In this document: piece after piece, positions 47,333 to 57,463 of the stretch
Layout: each line of letters begins with the position of its first letter
How positions within the stretch are numbered: the first letter of the stretch is position 1
Assembly: GCA_910576545.1 (NCBI GenBank)
Contig: CAJTKM010000018.1
Span: 1 to 64,000 of the forward strand
DNA length: 64,000 nt
Source of the DNA: Lachnospiraceae bacterium
Lineage (GTDB): Bacteria; Bacillota; Clostridia; Lachnospirales; Anaerotignaceae
Reading direction: 5' to 3'
Notes under the pieces: model-generated
Told to the model about the DNA's origin: nothing
Database searches by the model: none
Seen by the model: the letters and a program-made list of their open reading frames with translations, nothing else
Made by a program: the position numbers and the translations under genes

Positions 47333-47417
47333 ACATTTTGTGCTTGAAATATTTGTCTAACTTTTTGGGGTCACTTCATCCTTGTATACCTCTCCGGTTT
47401 TTTGCAGATTTTCCTGT

Positions 47418-48290
47418 TTACTTCCGATTTCTTCTGTCTATCTCTTCCGCAGCGGAAAGTGCGGCAATCAGACCTTCACCGACGGCCTTTGCAATCTGGT
47501 AGGGTGTGCCGGTGCAGTCCCCTGCCGCATAAACTCCCTGCAGGTTTGTTTCCATTTTGCGGTTCACCACAATATTTTTGCCGTCTGTTTCCAACCCAAA
47601 AAGCAGACTTTCCGGCGGAGCGGTATTTTTGGCAAAAAATATTCCATCGCAACTGATTGTTTCATCTTCCAATTCCAGTGCGGCTACCTTTCCGTCCTTC
47701 CCGACAACGGCTTTGGGGTTTCCTTCTTTCTGTGTAATTCCTTCTTTCAGGTTCAAAACAGGCTGATAAAGCGGGATGTAGATTACTTCTTTACATACAT
47801 CTGCCAGAAAATCTGCCTCCGCTTCGCCCTCCTCATTTTCCCCGACAACAATGACTTTTTTGCCTCTGTAAAGCATACCGTCACAGGTCGCACAATGGCT
47901 GACGCCTTTGCCAAGAAATTCCGCCTCACCCGGTATACCAATACTTTTATTCAGCCCCACGGCTAAAATAATCGTTTTCGCCCCGATAAATTCATTATTT
48001 GCGTTTATCATATAATGATCGCCCATAGAAAGAATCTGGCGAATCCTGCACTCCTTAAATTCCACACCGTTTTTCACCGCATGGGCATAAAAGCGGTTCA
48101 ACATTTCTTCTCCTCCAATATCCGGCATACCTAAATAATTATCCACCTTCTCCGCTGCAAAAAGCAGAGAACTGTCCAGGCTTCTGCCAAAAACGCATAC
48201 AGACTTATTCCGCTGTCGGCAGTTCAAAGCGGCGGAAAGCGCGGCAGGGCCGCCCCCGATTATCGCAACATCTAAAAGTTCATTCTGCAT
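47418..48290 (-). CDS. Thioredoxin reductase-like flavoprotein
   Basis: The 290-residue protein has the FAD loop VAIIGGGPAALSAALN, the redox pair CATCDG in HCATCDGMLYRGKKV, the NAD(P) loop VVGENEEGEAEADFL, which is less canonical than GGGxxA, and the C-terminal GVYAAGDCTGTPYQIAKAVGEGLIAA. It is likely a thioredoxin or related disulfide reductase; the altered second loop leaves the electron donor open (NADPH, NADH or ferredoxin). GGGAGGG precedes the ATG. It stands alone next to the IS element. Confidence 0.87.
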   Translation of the reverse strand: MQNELLDVAIIGGGPAALSAALNCRQRNKSVCVFGRSLDSSLLFAAEKVDNYLGMPDIGGEEMLNRFYAHAVKNGVEFKECRIRQILSMGDHYMINANNEFIGAKTIILAVGLNKSIGIPGEAEFLGKGVSHCATCDGMLYRGKKVIVVGENEEGEAEADFLADVCKEVIYIPLYQPVLNLKEGITQKEGNPKAVVGKDGKVAALELEDETISCDGIFFAKNTAPPESLLFGLETDGKNIVVNRKMETNLQGVYAAGDCTGTPYQIAKAVGEGLIAALSAAEEIDRRNRK

Positions 48291-48430
48291 GGTATTCCCT
48301 CCCATTCGTAATCTCATTTTGTTATTCCCACTTAAAAACACTGTTATGCCAGAGCGATCTAAATGCTATTTTCGTCTGTTGTGTCTTTATTAACTGCAAA
48401 ACAATATCGCTGCCAAGCAGTATATAAATA

Positions 48431-48472
48431 AAAACCGCAGATTGACAAAGCATTGCCTTTCTGCGGTTTCTT
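48431..48472 (-). terminator. Terminator after the EF-G paralogue
   Basis: AAACCGCAGA and TCTGCGGTTT form a 10-bp stem with a long loop; TTTTTATTT follows on the minus strand. Confidence 0.72.
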
Positions 48473-48529
48473 AAGCCATTTTCAAAACCCTCTTCCAACT
48501 TCACGGCCCGGATTTATTTTCAGCCAAGC

Positions 48530-50608
48530 TTATTTATCTTTTTCAGCAGCTCTCTGTTCAATGATTTTCTTCTGAATCTCCATCGGTGCCTCTTCGTAGC
48601 GTTCAAACCAATGTCTGTAATCGCCGCGGCTCTGCGTCATAGAACGCAAATCTGTTGCATATTTCTGCATTTCGGAAGTTGGTACCTCTGCAACGATACA
48701 CTTTTTATTGCCAACTGCGTCCATACTCAGAATACGTCCACGCCGTTTGTTGATATCACCCATGATATCGCCCATGTATCTCTCCGGAATCAGTACCTCT
48801 ACATGCTCAATCGGCTCAAGCAATGTCGGTTTTGCCTGAGGAACACCTTCCTTGAACGCAACAGACGTTGCCATTTTGAACGCCATTTCGGAGGAGTCAA
48901 CCGGATGGTAGGAACCATCTGTCAGCGTAGCTTTCAGACCAACCACAGGATATCCCGCCAGAACACCGTTCAGCACGCATTCCTGCAAGCCTTTTTCTAC
49001 GGCAGGGAAATACTGCTTGGGAACAGAACCACCAAAAATTTTTTCCTCAAATACATATGCCGTAGACTGATCGCCGCTGGGCTCAAACTCCATTACAACA
49101 TCACCGAACTGGCCATGTCCGCCGGACTGCTTTTTATACCGTCCGCGTACAGAAGCCTTGCCCTTAATCGTTTCTCTGTAAGGTACGATAGGATCCAGCA
49201 GGTCTACTTCAATTTTATATTTTGTTTTCAGCTTGTTTACCATAACATCAAGCTGCTGTTCGCCCACACCATAAATCAGAGTCTGTTTTGTTTCTGTGTT
49301 GACCTCCATCTTAATAGTAGGATCTTCTTCTCTTATTTTTGCCAGAGCCGCGGACAGCTTATCTTCATCACCCTTGCCCTTCGGCTGGATTGCCATGCAA
49401 AGAACAGAGCCGGGCAGGCTAATCTTCGGAATGGATATCGGATGTTCCTTCGTTGCAAGTGTATCCTGCGTAGAAGTATTGGAAAGTTTTGCCAATGCGC
49501 CAATATCGCCGGTGTGCAGCTCGTCAACCTCAATCTGGTCTTTCCCGCGCATAACATAAAGCCGCCCAATTTTTTCCGTTGTGTCCTTTTCCACATTATA
49601 GATGCTCATACTGTTGTCCAGTTTGCCCGTCATAACCCTGAACAGGTTCAAACGCCCAATATAAGGGTCGGAAATCGTTTTGAACACATAAGCAGAGAAT
49701 GTTTCATCATCACTGCTGCAAAGCACAGCTTCGCTGCCGTCAACAAGCGCGTGGAAGTTCTTTTTTACTTCCAGCCCGGGAGGGGTGAAACGTACAATCG
49801 TATTCAGCAGCAGTTTTACGCCGTAGCCCAGTGTAGCGGAGCCGCACATAACAGGCGCGATGCTGTGGCTGGAAATACCTGCCAGAAGGCCGTCATAAAT
49901 TTCTTCCTCTGTCAGTTCGATATCGTTGAAGAATTTTTCCATCAGTTCATCGCTGCTTTCTGCCGCAACTTCAATCAACATGGAACGGAGCACCTCAACT
50001 TCATCTTTCTTTTCTTCCGGCATTTCGCATCTCTGCAGCTTACCATCTACTTTCTTTCTTGCGTCCCGTTTAATCAGGTTGATAAAGCCAACGAAATTAC
50101 CGTTTTCATCGTTAAACGGAATCTGCAAAGGAGCAACAGCCTTGCCAAATTTCGTTCTCATATCTGCAAGCGTTTTTTCAAAGTCAGCATTTTCATCATC
50201 CATCTGGTTGACAAAAATCATTCTGGGCATATGCATTTCTTCTGTATATTCCCATGCCTTTTCCGTACCTACTTCCACGCCGGATTTTGCAGAAACCATA
50301 ATCAGCGCGGTATCCGCGACATTCATTGCCAGCTTTGCTTCTGACACGAAGTCGAAATAGCCTGGCGTATCCAGGAAATTGATTTTTGTATCCTGCCATT
50401 CTACGGGAATAACAGATGTATTCACAGACACCTTACGGCGAATTTCTTCTGCTTCATAGTCGCTCACAGTGTTTCCATCCTCAACCTTGCCGAAACGCTT
50501 TGTTGCGCCAGAGTAATAAAGCGCGGCTTCTGTATAAGTTGTTTTTCCGGAACCGCTGTGGCCCAAAAGAACTACGTTTCTTACCCTGTTTGCTGCATAA
50601 TTTTTCAT
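48530..50608 (-). CDS. EF-G-like translational GTPase (EF-G2 type)
   Basis: The 692-residue protein has all EF-G domains. The GTPase motifs are GHSGSGKTT (G1), DTPGYFDF (G3) and NQMD (G4, in place of the usual NKxD). The G1 loop and the short G' region distinguish it from the housekeeping FusA, which is not in the window and would sit with rpsL/tufA. Such paralogues exist in many clostridia and thermotogales; their task (recycling, stress or antibiotic response) is open. AGGGAGGG lies before the ATG. Confidence 0.88.
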   Translation of the reverse strand: MKNYAANRVRNVVLLGHSGSGKTTYTEAALYYSGATKRFGKVEDGNTVSDYEAEEIRRKVSVNTSVIPVEWQDTKINFLDTPGYFDFVSEAKLAMNVADTALIMVSAKSGVEVGTEKAWEYTEEMHMPRMIFVNQMDDENADFEKTLADMRTKFGKAVAPLQIPFNDENGNFVGFINLIKRDARKKVDGKLQRCEMPEEKKDEVEVLRSMLIEVAAESSDELMEKFFNDIELTEEEIYDGLLAGISSHSIAPVMCGSATLGYGVKLLLNTIVRFTPPGLEVKKNFHALVDGSEAVLCSSDDETFSAYVFKTISDPYIGRLNLFRVMTGKLDNSMSIYNVEKDTTEKIGRLYVMRGKDQIEVDELHTGDIGALAKLSNTSTQDTLATKEHPISIPKISLPGSVLCMAIQPKGKGDEDKLSAALAKIREEDPTIKMEVNTETKQTLIYGVGEQQLDVMVNKLKTKYKIEVDLLDPIVPYRETIKGKASVRGRYKKQSGGHGQFGDVVMEFEPSGDQSTAYVFEEKIFGGSVPKQYFPAVEKGLQECVLNGVLAGYPVVGLKATLTDGSYHPVDSSEMAFKMATSVAFKEGVPQAKPTLLEPIEHVEVLIPERYMGDIMGDINKRRGRILSMDAVGNKKCIVAEVPTSEMQKYATDLRSMTQSRGDYRHWFERYEEAPMEIQKKIIEQRAAEKDK

Positions 50609-50814
50609 ATGTTTCCCTCCCTGAGTATTTTTTATCGGGCAGACCGCCCGTGAGGTTCAATTATGTATACAGTATGTGATTGATTGACAATATACATATT
50701 GTATCATATTCTCCCCTTGTATGGAATTCCCTTTATTTTTTCTACAAAAAAATATTTTTAGGCGTTTTGAACAATCTTTTATCTCCGATAAATGCAATAA
50801 TTTGTTTAAAAATT

Positions 50815-50863
50815 GAAATATCCGCCTGTTCAACTTTCCAAACAGAAAACAGGCGGATATTTC
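50815..50863 (-). terminator. Terminator of the amidase gene
   Basis: GAAATATCCGCCTGTT and AACAGGCGGATATTTC form a perfect 16-bp stem; AATTTTT follows on the minus strand. Confidence 0.85.
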
Positions 50864-50870
50864 CATCGCA

Positions 50871-51422
50871 TTATTCCACAGCAGGCTCCGCAAAAGGAAT
50901 TCCGAAATACCTTGCCAGCGAGCGGCTCAAAGCCGCCGCAATCAGTTGGATATTCTCTTTAATCCAAGCGGCGTCCTGCGGGTTATCATGATACGCTACT
51001 TCGACCAGCGCGGAGGGCGCGTTTGTCCGCCGCAGCTCCCGCAAAGTTGTTGTCGGCACTGCATCCACCTTTTCAGGATTCGGATAAATTGTCCGAAATT
51101 CATCGGCAATGATTTCCGCCATTTCCCTCCCGTAAGGACTGGAGGCAAAATAGTAAACATCAGGCCCTGTCAGCATCCCTGCCATAGATTCCGGCGCAGC
51201 ATTGGAATGAATCGCAAGATGAAAATCAAAGCCTTCGCTGTTGGAGTCTGCAATCGCCTCCCCCAACGTCATTTCCGGTCTGTTGCGCACAAATTCAATC
51301 CCCATTGCCATCAGGTACGGCTCCATAGCGTCTGCGATTTCGTTCGTGACCTGTTCCTCCGTTCCTCCATTAATATAAGTATTATATTCCTGCAAAGACG
51401 GACTGAGATAAATTCTGGGCAT
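50871..51422 (-). CDS. N-acetylmuramoyl-L-alanine amidase (Amidase_3)
   Basis: The 183-residue protein is a stand-alone Amidase_3 domain: MPRIYLSPSLQEYNTY at the start, HLAIHSNAAPESMAG in the middle and SALVEVAYHDNPQDAAWIKEN near the C-terminus with the catalytic Glu. In this subfamily the usual first ligand motif (GHGG) is replaced by SPSLQE, which still offers a Glu. No signal peptide is seen, as in sporulation or phage-type cytosolic lysins. GGAGGGG lies before the ATG. Confidence 0.85.
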   Translation of the reverse strand: MPRIYLSPSLQEYNTYINGGTEEQVTNEIADAMEPYLMAMGIEFVRNRPEMTLGEAIADSNSEGFDFHLAIHSNAAPESMAGMLTGPDVYYFASSPYGREMAEIIADEFRTIYPNPEKVDAVPTTTLRELRRTNAPSALVEVAYHDNPQDAAWIKENIQLIAAALSRSLARYFGIPFAEPAVE

Positions 51423-51501
51423 GAAATCCCCTCCTTTTTCACCAGTCTATGGCAAAAAAGGATTCTGTTGCCTTTCCATTGTGGCAGTTGAATCATTTTC
51501 A

Positions 51502-51900
51502 TTACACAGATGTATTGCCCTTCAGACAGGAAATAATATAGTCGAAAGGGACATCCATCCTTGCCGCCGTTTCTTCCTCTGTCAGTCCCTGTTGTATAAA
51601 ACGGCGCACAACAGCCTCCATGTTTTCCCCAACCTCAATGATATGCCCATCGGGGTCATAAAAGCGGATAACACGCTGCCCCCAGCGGTGCTCCGTTAAT
51701 TCATGGACATAGTATATCTCAAATGTTTCCAGATGCCTGCAAAATTCATTCATATTATCTTCTTCAAAATAAAGTTCCACCGCATTGTTCGGCAAAATAA
51801 TATTGCCGGTCCGGACAAAAGTTTTCCATGTTCCCATCGTCTGCAACGCGATTCCGCCATTCAGCGTGACATTCGCACCAAAATCATTCACAACATCCAT
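51502..51900 (-). pseudogene. VOC/glyoxalase-family gene lacking its 5' end
   Basis: The frame starts MDVVNDFGANVTLNGGIALQT and runs to a normal VOC end (WGQRVIRFYDPDGHIIEVGEN, then the helical AARMDVPFDYIISCLKG). Full members begin about 27 residues earlier. Just upstream in the same frame stands KAL-TGA-MDVVNDFG where relatives have KALG-MDVV, so a glycine codon appears to have become TGA, and the rest of the N-terminal strand is missing. The first metal/substrate strand is therefore lost. Confidence 0.65.
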
Positions 51901-51960
51901 TCAGAGAGCTTTTGTCAAGGGTGAATTTGCATCTTTTCAATTTGGTCCCGTAGATTGCTG

Positions 51961-51989
51961 TTGTATAGAGTCAAAATTTGCTATATAAT
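51961..51989 (+). promoter_or_regulatory. Promoter of the HEPN-like gene
   Basis: TTGTAT (51961-51966), 17-base spacer, TATAAT (51984-51989), with GGGGGG and a TTG start at 52018 downstream. Confidence 0.7.
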
Positions 51990-52017
51990 GAATAAAACAG
52001 CACTTGGGGGGATTGTG

Positions 52018-53025
52018 TTGAAATTAAACAAAGTACAGACAGCAGCTTATGAATTACTTCAATCCGATGCTAGGTTTTTATATACACTGACAGATATACA
52101 ACATAATGCAAGTAATATAAATGGAAATTATATTATGATGTGTCAGCCCTACATAGGCGTTTTCACCGATGGCGCAGAACAGTGGTGCAAAAAAATGCGA
52201 TTGGGCGCACCTACGTTTAATGAAGAAGAAAAAACATATTATAGTGCCTTGAGACTAAGACATAAGCTATTTGAAAAATCGTATGGCGACTATATGCAGC
52301 TATTGACTGACAAACTCAACGAAAGCGACAAATATTTTTATAGTATTCGTAGCTTCCGCGAGAAAATTTGTGGGTACTATAATGTTGGTGTAGACATTTG
52401 CGCCGGCAATTTCTGTGGAAATACTATTCTCGGTGCGATGTATTCTCCTGTGTCTCTTTTGGGAAACCAAAATATTGGTATATGGATAAAAAATATTAGC
52501 ATGATTTCTGGTAGACTTGCCGCTTTTTTGGAATGTTCAAAGTTCCCCCCATACACATATGATAGTCATTTTGTGATCAAACCTAAAGACTACCACTTTT
52601 TTGAAAATTGCCCGTTAAAAGGAAAAACAAATTTAGATTTTTTGTTATTCTCCGTTCTTTGTTGTGTCAATTATGTAACAGTGTTTATTGACAAATGTTT
52701 TACGGAAGAGATTCCTCAAAAATTCAAGTTTGCATATCTTCAATATTATTACTTGTGTGATTTTCTCAAAGAGATTAATGCAATAAATAATAAAAATTTT
52801 CATCTAAATAATTCTTTATACGACAGAAATTTCAGAAATTGTCTTGCTCATTATGGCTTGGGACAGTTTCTAAAGGAAACTGAAATTATTGAAAATGATG
52901 TATTAAAAGGATTGACATACAAGGCATTTAATCTGGATTACTTTTCGGCAAAGGAGCAGCTTTATAATTCTTTACGTTGCTTAACCGAACAAATCGAAGG
53001 GACTATCTTGAATTTCATTAGCTAA
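52018..53025 (+). CDS. Protein of unknown family with HEPN-like RNxxxH motif
   Basis: The protein (335 residues from TTG 52018) is mostly helical, AT-rich in codon use and not recognised as a named family. Near the C-terminus it has DRNFRNCLAHYGLG, with R273-N-C-L-A-H278: the RNxxxH form of the HEPN ribonuclease motif. Upstream helices and the closing helix KEQLYNSLRCLTEQIEGTILNF would fit a HEPN bundle. The start is set by GGGGGG 6 bases before the TTG and by a promoter whose start point lies after an upstream ATG. It faces the type III R-M locus, so a defence role is inferred, not shown. Confidence 0.6.
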   Translation: MKLNKVQTAAYELLQSDARFLYTLTDIQHNASNINGNYIMMCQPYIGVFTDGAEQWCKKMRLGAPTFNEEEKTYYSALRLRHKLFEKSYGDYMQLLTDKLNESDKYFYSIRSFREKICGYYNVGVDICAGNFCGNTILGAMYSPVSLLGNQNIGIWIKNISMISGRLAAFLECSKFPPYTYDSHFVIKPKDYHFFENCPLKGKTNLDFLLFSVLCCVNYVTVFIDKCFTEEIPQKFKFAYLQYYYLCDFLKEINAINNKNFHLNNSLYDRNFRNCLAHYGLGQFLKETEIIENDVLKGLTYKAFNLDYFSAKEQLYNSLRCLTEQIEGTILNFIS

Positions 53026-53047
53026 TAAACATATAGCAGATATTACT

Positions 53048-53100
53048 ATGCTCAACATATCTGCCTCACAGATTTAATGTGAAACAGATATGTTGAGCAT
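53048..53100. repeat. 16-bp perfect inverted repeat between the HEPN-like gene and res
   Basis: ATGCTCAACATATCTG (53048-53063) and CAGATATGTTGAGCAT (53085-53100) pair around a 21-base loop. It has no T-run on either side, but its place between two convergent genes makes a terminator function possible. Confidence 0.75.
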
Positions 53101-53114
53101 TACAGCCTAATAAA

Positions 53115-55727
53115 TCACAGTTCCTTCATAATCTCCACAAATTGCTCCAATGTGTATGCCCCGTCAATACCAAAGTCCTTATTTTTAAACACCATGAAAT
53201 AGCGATAGTTCTGTCCAGTCTGGGCTTGCCACTGACGGCCAAGCTCCAGTTTCATCTTGCTGTCACTGTTGTCCCGATCATCACCCTTAAACTCAATCAA
53301 TACAAGTCTCCCAGCCTTTGTCATAACCATAAAGTCAGGATAGTGGTTGATGTTTCCGTTAAGAAGAAAGCCCTTACGATCAATAATCCGGTGCCACCAC
53401 TTGATATTGTCCATGCTTGCAACGATTTCAATCAGATCCCGCTCCTCCGGGTTCATATCATTCTTCTCGGCATCGTATAGGGAATATGGTATTGTATCAA
53501 TCGTCTCGGCAGGAGTAATAACCGGAGGCAAGACATAGGACTCTCTGCAAACAATCTTCCCACTGTCCAGCCACTTCTTAAACTGCGCTGTCCGATAGGC
53601 TTGCTCCAGGCCGTCAATCTTCGTTTGAATTTTCTGTACATAAGTAGGGATTGCAGTTTCCATAGCCGCCAGTTCATCCTCTGTCATGTTTGCCACGATG
53701 CGGCGGACATACTCGCTGATTTCCTGAGCGGCATAGCGATTATTCCTGTTGAGCTGCCCACAAATCAACGCTGCGCACTGCTGTATCCGTTTTTCCGGCG
53801 GCAGCTTCGCCAGCCATTCTCTGATATATGCACTTTCATCTTTTCCCATTGGCTTATATTGGGGAATCGCGGCTCCATCCTCTTGGATATCAATCTTATA
53901 CATTTTCCCAGTGGCCAACTCAAAGCTGATTTGAGCATCCTGTCCGTTGAGGGAAAAGCCATCTGACAAATTCTCCTTTGACAGCAGCCTATATTCCCCA
54001 CCAAACAAGTCAGGAGCATCTTTCACAAAAAATTGGGGAATCCGCAAAGCTGTTGCTTCCTCCGCAAATTGCGTCTGAATGGAATTCTGGTTTAACATTT
54101 CTCCCAGCTCTCCTCCAAAAAATCCTGAACGATCGCTGCTGTTCATCCCCTCGTCATAGTCTGCTGCCTGCCGTTGGGCATCCTGAACCATACTATCTAC
54201 TGTTGAACCGGGCTTACCAGTACCGCTCTCCAGCGCTTTTTTCACTTCATCGGAATCAATATCATCAAAGGTATCCACCCCATCATCGGAAGTGTCCTCT
54301 CCAATTCCGGTCTGTTCCGTTTCATCTATTTGGGGGGCGGGGCTTGGAGCAGGAGATTCTCCTATCCGAAAATCCTTCCGGCTGAATCCGGCCATATTCA
54401 AACCACTCACAATGCTATCTAAAGTGGCCCTGAACTCATTGGAACAGGTCAGCACATAAGAAGTATTCAACAGTGTGGAGCTGTGTTTTCTTGCATAAGG
54501 CTGACGGAGAATGCGGCCCACGATTTGCTCCACATCCACTTTCGAGGTCTTATTAGCCAGTGATGCCAGGATATATGCAAAGGGACAATCCCACCCTTCC
54601 TTGAGGGCGTTGACCGTAATGATATACCGAATGGGGCATTCCCGGCTCATAAGGTCAATCTTCCCAAGCTCATCCACTTTGGAAGTCTTGACGGCGATTT
54701 CCTCTTTCGATATACCCATGTCAATCAGCATGGCCCTGATTTTGTCAAAGGTTTCGCTGTCCTCTTTTGTTTTCGGCTGGGCCTGAAACAGAACAATAGG
54801 GCGTATGTATGCGCCGCCCGCCTATTCCTCCGCTATGGCCTGCTGTTCAATGCTGCCCCGAAGCTGAATGGCGTCTTGAATGACGCTTTGCCGGGAGGTG
54901 CGGTTATACACCACAACCGGGAGTTTGACCATATTCTCCTTTTTCAGTTCCCGTGCGTCTACATAGGAGAGGATATTGCTGTTTGTTCGGGGCGTGGCCG
55001 TCAAGTCCAGTATGAAAGATGGATTGAGATTGTTCAGCATCTCCACGCTCAAATCTGACCCGGCGTTGTGGCTTTCATCCACGACTACTATGGGGGATAA
55101 ATGCCGCAGCACCTGAATGAGCGCCGTATCCGGCGTGTCTGCCAGCAGCACAGAGCCGTCCCGAAAATACTGAGCAAATTTCAGCAGATTTCCATTTTCC
55201 TGATAAACTTTGCGCACATCTTTTTTCTTGCTGTCAATACGCAGAGAACCATAACTCAAAACGCACACGGTCAGTTGTTCCCGGACCGTATCCGGCGAGA
55301 ACTGCTGGCCGCTGAGCAGCATTTCCTTGGTGTAGACCTCCACTTTCCCGGCAAAATCTGAATTGAGCCGCAGGCGGTACTGATGTTCCGGATTGGACAG
55401 ATTGCGGATTGTCTGGGTGAGGATAGAGTCCGATGGCACCAGCCAGACCACTACTTGGGGCTTGTCCAAGGGCATAGCGTCAAAAATCCGCTTGAGCGCG
55501 GCGCAGGCCATGAACGTTTTACCGCCGCCGGTAGGAACCTTCATACAGACGTGGGGGACTCCAGAGATGGAGTTTTTGTAGGCAGGCACACCGCCAAAGC
55601 CAACAGAAATATCCTTGTCCATCCAGTACCCCTTCCAGGCAGCGATCATGTCGCTGTCCCGGTTCAGATGCCCCAGATAGGCAGACAGGTCATCCATAAC
55701 GTGCTGCTGATAGGTTTTCAGTTCCAT
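53115..55727 (-). pseudogene. res: Type III restriction enzyme Res subunit with in-frame TAG
   Basis: One 870-codon frame interrupted by a single TAG at 54824-54822 (codon 302). The N-terminal part has Walker A VPTGGGKT, the DEAD-type VVVDESHNAG and LDLTATPRTNS. The C-terminal part resumes in the same frame with AGGAYIRPIVLFQAQPKT, has IVGRILRQPYARKH (motif VI), and ends with the nuclease site HYPDFMVM...LVLIEFKGDD of PD-ExK type. AAGGAGG precedes the ATG at 55727. It is probably inactive for restriction unless the codon is suppressed, reverted or a sequencing error. Confidence 0.88.
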
Positions 55728-55739
55728 GTCTCAGCCTCC

Positions 55740-57463
55740 TTACAGCCTGGAAATGTCACGGGGGATTTTTTTGAAGGTAATGTGATACTGCTCCAATTCC
55801 GCCGGGCTGAGCGTACAGAGATCGGCGTAAATGGTATACCGCTCCGCCTTGGTTTTCACTCCGCGCAGGAAGTCGCGGTTCAGGCAGGTAAGCATTCTTT
55901 CCGATAATAGAAATAGTAGGCGCTGTCCATATGGACACCCAAGTAATAAGGCTCGTCCTCTTTATCCGGCTCAATGGCGGTTTTTGTTTCCATGAAATAG
56001 ACGTACTCCCGGATTTTCTCTGCGCCCACGTCCTCATTCAGATTACCGTTGGGCAGGAGAAGAATGGGGCCAAGGTCATAGAAGGTGAAGTCGCCGCCTG
56101 TACCCCCCACGGCGTTTTTCCCCTCGCCGTAGCCACCAATCACCCGCTTGACACGCTTGGCGGTGATGCTCTCGGCATAGTCCATCATTTCTACCAGAAT
56201 GAACCTGCGGTGTCCGCCGTCGGCCTTGTTCATGTTCAGGACTGCGTGGGCTGTGGTGCCGGAACCAGCGAAGGAGTCCAGAATCAAAGTGTCTGTATCT
56301 CCCGCAATCTGTAAAATACGTTCGATCAATCGGGGCGGTTTGGGGGTGTCAAAAGCTGCTTTCCCATCAAAAATTGCTCTCAGGATTTTTGCCGCCTCAT
56401 CGGTATGCCCAACATCAGCATACTGCCATAAGTTCGTTGGTGGTGTTCCTCCAACATTACCAAGATAGGTCTTCCTTGCAATACTGCCTCGCCCGCCTTT
56501 AGAAAAGAAGAACCGGGGCCATTGTCCTCTTTTCAGCACAGCAACCGCCTTTTTCTTTGATATTTCCAAAGACTCTGCCAATACGATAGCCTTCACTCCT
56601 TGCCGCACTTCATCATCTGGTACGCCGCATATAACAGCTCTCTCATGGACATCATTCAAGTCACGAAGTTCATACTTGCACCAGCCGCACATGATAGCTA
56701 ACATTTCATCCTGCTGATAGCGCCAACATGAGCCGTTGCTTGGATAGAGCAGTTTCCCAGTGAATGGGTGTTGAATGGCATAAACCATGCCTTGATGAGT
56801 TGCGGCACCAGGAGCATAAGCATTATCAGACCGCCAATCCCCCAAAGGGTCATTGTCCGGATTTTTGTATTTAGCGTTCATACTGTCAGTCCTCGGCAGT
56901 TTGTTTGGGTTCCATCCCGGCCTTTTGCCATACACAAGAATGTATTCTACCTCACTGACAATACCTTTGGAATCGTTACGGGTGGAATAGGTCCTCTGCC
57001 AGGACACAGTGGCAACAAAACAACTCCCCCCAAAGATTTCATCGCAAATAGATTTCAGATTGAAAAGTTCGTTGTCGTCAATGCTGATAAAAATGACCCC
57101 ATCCTCCGCCAACAGCCGCTGTAGCAACTTCAACCGCGGATACATCATGCACAGCCACTTGTCATGGCGGCTCAGGTCTTCACCCTCCCGGCCTACTACG
57201 TCACCCAGCCACTTTCTAATTCTAGGGTCATTCACGTTATCGTTGTAGACCCAGCCCTCGTTGCCTGTGTTGTAGGGCGGATCAATATAGATGCACTTGA
57301 TCTTCCCCTCGTATCGGGGCAGCATAGCCTTGAGCGCCTCCAAGTTGTCCCCACGGATAATCATGTTTTCGCTTGCCTCGGCGTTATATGTATACTGCTT
57401 CTCCAACACTCGGTAGGGGACTTTGACTACTTTGTCTTTTCCAATCCATTCAAGCGTCGGCAT
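55740..57463 (-). pseudogene. mod: Type III Mod adenine methyltransferase with 3' frameshift
   Basis: The main frame (55880-57463, 527 residues) is a beta-class adenine N6-methyltransferase: DPPYNTGNEGWVYNDN (motif IV) precedes DSFAGSGTTAHAVL (motif I), with a variable target domain between. The frame ends CLPA-stop at 55880, but the next frame carries on as CLNRDFLRGVKTKAERYTIYADLCTLSPAELEQYHITFKKIPRDISRL (in pieces), ending at 55740 right before res. One missing base near 55885-55897 explains it. About 50 C-terminal residues are lost; the catalytic parts remain, so methylation may or may not persist. ATG 57463 follows GGAGG. Confidence 0.8.

Larger units (their letters stand above)
46076..47378 (+). 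mobile_element. Intact IS3-family (IS150-like) insertion sequence
   Basis: About 1.3 kb with two partially overlapping frames and imperfect ends. The left end reads TGAACTGCACCCCAATTG then TTAGACAA; the right end, reverse complemented, reads TGAAGTGACCCCAAAAAG then TTAGACAA. A promoter TTAGAC (46094-46099), 17 bases, TATACT (46117-46122) starts inside the left end, as usual. No clear target duplication is seen, so the outermost bases are uncertain. A partial copy lies at 3834-4511. Confidence 0.88.

Noticed and set aside
48611-50344. 577-codon open frame opposite the EF-G paralogue
   Set aside because: Mirror frame of a well-conserved gene; composition rich in Cys, Phe and His, no start signal.
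53115-54731. Reading the res C-terminal part as a separate gene
   Set aside because: It is in the same frame as the N-terminal part, has no ribosome site, and the sequence between continues the homologous protein without a gap.
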